Shown here piece by piece: positions 47,401 to 51,714 of a stretch of DNA of 51,714 bases; the stretch's first letter is position 1, and each line of letters opens with the position of its first letter. The notes beneath the pieces were generated by a model. It worked only from the letters and a program-made list of their open reading frames with translations. It was not told where the DNA came from and did not search any database. Source of the stretch: a bacterium (GTDB lineage: Bacteria > Patescibacteriota > Gracilibacteria > UM-FILTER-43-11); the NCBI GenBank assembly GCA_030427295.1, contig JAUHWS010000004.1, positions 1 through 51,714 on the forward strand. The letters are read 5' to 3'. Position numbers and translations under genes: made by a program.

Positions 47401-50295
47401 ACTGTTCTGCTAGAATTTCTCATTGTCATTATCGGAGCCTTGGCCATTGGCGCTTTACTGCTCAAGCGCATGCGCGATCAAGCCAATCTCAACCGTAGTT
47501 TGAACATGGTTTTTTTAAGAATCTCGGTGCCCCTCAAGGATTCCAAAGAAGACAAAGAACGAGATTCCGAGCAATACGGAGCTCAAAGTACTCAAAAAGA
47601 AGTCAACGATGTGATGACGCACTTTTTTGAAGCCTTACATTCCATTTACAACGGTGAGGTGGTCAACTTCTTCAAGGGGGAAGACTTTTTCTCCTGCGAA
47701 TACGTCATTCTCGAAGGCCAACTCCAGTTCTTTTTAGTGATGCCGTCTCATCTCAAATCGCTCTTTGACAAGCAAATCACCGCCTTTTATCCTGATGTAT
47801 TTGTCGAGCAAGTCGAAGATTTCAGCATCTTCCGTCAAGGCTACAAAGCCACAGGGCGCTACGTTCACTTGTCCAAGTCCTATATATATCCCTTTCGGAC
47901 CTACCAATTTTTGGGCTCCGATCCATTCAATAACCTGGCCAACGCTCTATCCAAAATCGAATTAGACGAAGGGGCCGCCGTCCAACTGATGCTGCGACCC
48001 GTCAAAAATGGGTGGCAAGAAAAGGGGCGTAGTGCTGCCAATGAGCTCTTTTCGGGCAAGAAAAAGAAAAAATCATTTTGGAGTTACATCAATATTTTTG
48101 CCTGGATAGGCAATGCCTTTCGCATCCTCATGCAAGGCGCCGAAAATGAAAAATTTGGAGCCGATGCGCAGCAAACTGAACGCACCACACCTCTGATGGA
48201 TGAACAGGTAAAAATGATGGAAGGAAAAAATGTCAAAGTGGGGTTTCAAGCCGTCATTCGAGTGGTCGCCTCCGCCAAAAACATGTACCGAGCCAATCAG
48301 ATTGTGGGCGAAATCATCAGTTCTTTTGCCCAGTACAATGACCCCAACAACAACAGTTTTGCTAAATCTAAGCGCTTCAGTCGCAATAGCTTACTCAAAG
48401 GATTCATTTTAAGGGACATGCGCAAGGGCTGGATTCAACAACTCTTCAAGCCAGCTCGCAAAATGATCTTGAGCTCCGAAGAAGCCGCCTCGATTTTTCA
48501 CTTCCCCAACATCAAATACAATCGAAGCCCTGTCATCAAGTGGCAAGAATTTAAGATTGCCGGGGCACCCAAAAACCTTCCCACCGAAGGAATCTTTTTG
48601 GGCAACAATAACTACCGAGGAGAGACCCGGAAAGTGCACATTAAAGTGGACGATCGGCGTCGACATTTCTACATCATTGGGAAGTCGGGAACGGGGAAAT
48701 CTACCCTCCTTAAAACCATGCTCAAGCAAGATGCTCAAAAAGGGCATGGAATGTGTTTGATCGATCCACATGGCGATTTGGTGGAAGGGATCCTGCCACA
48801 TGTTCCACGGGACCGCGCGGATGACGTGGTGATTTTTGACCCAGGAGACCTGGGCCGACCGATGGGGATGAATATTTTGGAGGCCTACAGTACCGATGAG
48901 AAAGAATTCATGGCTCAAGAAGCCTTGGCAATTTTCATTAAGCTCTTTGGGGAAGAAATCATGGGACCGCGTCTGCAACACTACTTCCGAAACGGATGTT
49001 TGACCTTGATGGAAGATGATGAGGAAGGGGCAACCCTCATCGACTTGCCACGTCTATTTACGGATGAATCCTGGCAGCGCTACAAATCTAACAAGGTTAA
49101 AAATCCAGTCGTCAAAGCCTTCTGGGAAAAGGAAATGGCCAACACCGGTCAACGCGAAAAACAGGAGATGATCCCGTACTTCAGTTCTAAATTCGGCCCC
49201 TTCATCACCAATGCCCAAATCCGGAATATCATTGGACAAACCAAATCTGGATTCGACTTCCGCAAAATCATGGATGAAGGACGCGTGCTACTCTGCAACC
49301 TTTCGAAGGGTAAATTGGGAGATTTGAACGCCCAGCTTTTGGGGATGATCTTGGTCTCCAAGCTCCAAATGAGTGCGATGAGTCGGGTGGACACCGAAGA
49401 AGAAGAGCGTCGTGACTTCTACATGTATGTGGATGAATTCCAAAATTTCGTGACCGAATCCTTCGCATCCATTTTGTCTGAGGCTCGTAAATATCGCTTG
49501 AATTTGATCATCGCTCACCAATATATCTCTCAGATCACCAAGTTGGCCGGAGGGAAGGGGAAGCAAGAAGACACCACGATTCGCGATGCGGTTTTCGGGA
49601 ATGTGGGGTCCATGATGTGTTTTAAGATCGGTGCTTCTGATGCGGAGTATATTGCTAAAGAATTTGCGCCCGTCTTCAGTGAGCAGGACCTGGTGAACAT
49701 TGCCAATTACCAGGCCTACATCAAGCTCAATATAGACAATGCCACCAGCCGGGCCTTCTCGATGGCCACCACCTACGACCCAGATAAGGGGGATCCACAA
49801 GCGGCTGAAGCCTTTAAGCAACTTTCACGCTTGAAATTTGCTCGCGAAAAAGACTTTGTCGAGCGCGAAATTTTCAGGCGAGTGGGTGCAGCCAACAAAA
49901 AACCCGATTTTGGGAAGCCACCCGCAACGCCTGCCCCAGCCACCTCGGCACCAGCCGTTGCTTCGGCAGTCACTCCTCCTTTACCCGGCACAGCGCAACC
50001 GACAACAGCACCTACCCAAGCACAAGCTCCAATGCCAGGACAAATGCCAGCCGCTCAAGCCCCACAAGCCCCACAAGCTCCTCAGCCTGCCCCCGCGCCT
50101 GCACCGATGCCAGGAGTACCTCCTCAAACCCCAGTGCAACCCCCTGTTACACCCCCTCCAGCTCAACAAACCCCCTATCAAGCACCAACCCAGCCTGGTG
50201 TGCAGCCTACATCTTACCCACCCACTCAGCCCCCTCAAACCCAAGTTCCTCCAGCTACGCCCACACCGCCTCAGTCGCAGCCACCTCTTGGTTAA
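47392..50295 (+). CDS. HerA/VirD4-like (type IV secretion/conjugation-type) membrane-anchored ATPase with Pro-rich C-terminus
   Basis: FYIIGKSGTGKSTLLKTMLKQD Walker A, GMCLIDPHGDLVEGIL Walker B-like, DFYMYVDEFQNFVTESFASILSEARKYRLNLIIAHQY. The frame opens upstream of the track start (47440) and encodes IKKTVLLEFLIVIIGALAIGALLLKR (TM), so the start is probably upstream. Confidence 0.9.
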   Translation: MKKTVLLEFLIVIIGALAIGALLLKRMRDQANLNRSLNMVFLRISVPLKDSKEDKERDSEQYGAQSTQKEVNDVMTHFFEALHSIYNGEVVNFFKGEDFFSCEYVILEGQLQFFLVMPSHLKSLFDKQITAFYPDVFVEQVEDFSIFRQGYKATGRYVHLSKSYIYPFRTYQFLGSDPFNNLANALSKIELDEGAAVQLMLRPVKNGWQEKGRSAANELFSGKKKKKSFWSYINIFAWIGNAFRILMQGAENEKFGADAQQTERTTPLMDEQVKMMEGKNVKVGFQAVIRVVASAKNMYRANQIVGEIISSFAQYNDPNNNSFAKSKRFSRNSLLKGFILRDMRKGWIQQLFKPARKMILSSEEAASIFHFPNIKYNRSPVIKWQEFKIAGAPKNLPTEGIFLGNNNYRGETRKVHIKVDDRRRHFYIIGKSGTGKSTLLKTMLKQDAQKGHGMCLIDPHGDLVEGILPHVPRDRADDVVIFDPGDLGRPMGMNILEAYSTDEKEFMAQEALAIFIKLFGEEIMGPRLQHYFRNGCLTLMEDDEEGATLIDLPRLFTDESWQRYKSNKVKNPVVKAFWEKEMANTGQREKQEMIPYFSSKFGPFITNAQIRNIIGQTKSGFDFRKIMDEGRVLLCNLSKGKLGDLNAQLLGMILVSKLQMSAMSRVDTEEEERRDFYMYVDEFQNFVTESFASILSEARKYRLNLIIAHQYISQITKLAGGKGKQEDTTIRDAVFGNVGSMMCFKIGASDAEYIAKEFAPVFSEQDLVNIANYQAYIKLNIDNATSRAFSMATTYDPDKGDPQAAEAFKQLSRLKFAREKDFVEREIFRRVGAANKKPDFGKPPATPAPATSAPAVASAVTPPLPGTAQPTTAPTQAQAPMPGQMPAAQAPQAPQAPQPAPAPAPMPGVPPQTPVQPPVTPPPAQQTPYQAPTQPGVQPTSYPPTQPPQTQVPPATPTPPQSQPPLG

Positions 50296-50442
50296 TGGTT
50301 TACGAATTGGGCGCGAATGGGTAGCGGATAGTTTACGAATGGCTTCTTATTTAAGGATTACATAATACGCAGTACGCATTACGTGTCGACTATTTCCCGT
50401 TTTTTTTCGCGCCTCGCACTTAGCACTCAGCACCTGACATGA

Positions 50443-50865
50443 AGTATATACTCACCCTCTCCCCAACTATATACCTAACCTCTGTAAAATGCTGAGGTTC
50501 ATCTCGATGCCTTTTTCAATAAGCGACTAGCGACTAGCGAATAGCGATTAGCTAAAATAGATCTTAGAATAGAGCTAAACGCTATACGCTAAACGCTACA
50601 CACTCAAAAAATAAATTCGTAATTAGTCACTCGTAATTCGTAACTAAGAATAAAGTATATACCCACCTCAACCCAAAGTATATACCTAAGTGTACAGTTG
50701 TCACTCTAGGACGAAACGGAGAGGAGATCCTAGAATCGTCTGAATCCAGAGGCTCCAAATACAGACGACTCTTGGATCAAGCTCCTAGGGGGACCCTTTG
50801 GGTTCCAAGGGTGACAAGCAACCTCTCATTCCTCAAAGAAGGCGAGGTCTCGAGACCTCGCCTTC
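50443..50865 (+). repeat. Composite modular repeat, copy E
   Basis: AGTATATACTCACCCTCTCCCCAACTATATACC; AACCTC/GAGGTT hairpin 50477-50499; AGCGACT heptamers; AAAGTATATACCCACCTCAACCCAAAGTATATACC; palindromes; GAAGGCGAGGTCTCGAGACCTCGCCTTC (50838-50865). Confidence 0.88.
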
Positions 50866-50891
50866 TATTTCTATTTTAAGGTTTGGCTATT

Positions 50892-51714
50892 CTATTCACC
50901 TCCACCACTATCGTCAGACGCGTCTGCATCTGGGGTTTGACGTTTAGCAGAGGCAGCATCACTCTTGGTCTGGGCCTGATGCTTCTTGACCATTTCATCC
51001 GCCCCATCGATGGCCTTGATGGCATCATCGATATTCTTACCGTTCCTTGTTTCTTCCATCACTTTTTCGGCAATTTCTTTACGTTTTTTATCAGCTTCAG
51101 CGCTTTGTTTAGCCTGCTTGATCCTTGTGTTGATCCCTTGCTTTTCTGTGTCAGAAGCCGTCTTTAGATTATTCTCCAACTGAGTGATTTGCTCATTGGT
51201 TTTTGTGATAGAGGCCTGAGCATCTTCTTTGATCTTATTGAGATCATCCAAACTAATGGTTGACACAGTTGCTGCCGCTGCTGGTTGTGCCTTGTCTTCT
51301 GCTTTTGGTGGCTTGGCGGTTGGTGCTGCTTCAGCTCGACTACTTGGTTTTGGCGTGGCCACCCCCCACTTGCTTTGAAGACGCTTGTAGAGTTCATCGG
51401 CTTGTTTTTCATTGGCGCCCACATCGCGGAATTTACGCTTCACATCCGTTGCATTCATATTTTTCAATTTGTCTAAACTCGTATCAAATTGTTGAGTGAT
51501 GAACACCGCATCATCGTGACTAAAGCTACCAGATTCAATTTTAGGCAGGATATCTCTTTCGAAGTTTGGTCGTGAGCGTTCGAAGCGAATCTTATCGCCC
51601 ACATTATCTTGTTCAAATTCGCGAGCACTACTAACCACATTGTAATAAGGGTCGACAGTGCGCACCTCCTGCTGAATCGAACGGCCTCCCGGCAAAATCG
51701 GCGCGACGTAAGGT
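50892..51714 (-). CDS. Hypothetical helical protein, 5'-truncated by the window edge
   Basis: The track start (51695) is an internal TTG; the frame continues to the edge as PYVAPILPGGRSIQQEVRTVDPYYNVV, with no start seen. Confidence 0.75.
   Translation of the reverse strand, partial: PYVAPILPGGRSIQQEVRTVDPYYNVVSSAREFEQDNVGDKIRFERSRPNFERDILPKIESGSFSHDDAVFITQQFDTSLDKLKNMNATDVKRKFRDVGANEKQADELYKRLQSKWGVATPKPSSRAEAAPTAKPPKAEDKAQPAAAATVSTISLDDLNKIKEDAQASITKTNEQITQLENNLKTASDTEKQGINTRIKQAKQSAEADKKRKEIAEKVMEETRNGKNIDDAIKAIDGADEMVKKHQAQTKSDAASAKRQTPDADASDDSGGGE

Noticed and set aside
48409-48981. 190-aa minus ORF (also 49288..49821)
   Set aside because: Antisense to the HerA/VirD4-like ATPase; no independent support.
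442-51714. UGA-as-glycine recoding (Gracilibacteria/SR1 code)
   Set aside because: Clear CDSs end at TGA (for example metK, 44129..44440) with normal domain ends, and long ORFs need no in-frame TGA.

Overview
The window looks like a compact bacterial chromosome segment using the standard genetic code, with TAA, TAG and TGA all acting as stops. The style suggests a CPR/Patescibacteria-like lineage; this is inference from gene content and was not tested. The core is housekeeping: ychF, an alpha-glucan phosphorylase, pstSCAB, recO, ftsX, galU, hsp20, ftsH, serS, trmD, metK preceded by a SAM riboswitch, cdd, murI, pdxT/pdxS, ppdK and tRNA-Gly(GCC). Accessory material includes two GC-rich envelope-type genes at the left end, a serine-recombinase remnant abutting tRNA-Gly beside a direct-repeat-flanked orphan gene, and a run of eight charged orphan genes (39.6-46.9 kb) leading to a HerA/VirD4-like ATPase with a Pro-rich tail. 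The most unusual signal is intergenic. Many spacers contain short arrays with a strict 7-bp period but different unit sequences (TAGCGAT, TAATCGT, ATTCGTA, CGCTAAA, GGACTAA, TAGTGGT, GCACTCA and others). In five loci such arrays sit inside a modular repeat bounded by paired GTATATAC blocks, followed in most copies by GTCATTCC palindromes and a GAAGGCGAGG palindrome with a changing core. This resembles the heptanucleotide STRR repeats of cyanobacteria, but here it is part of a larger composite element. All homology calls are from reading the protein sequences; no database search was run.
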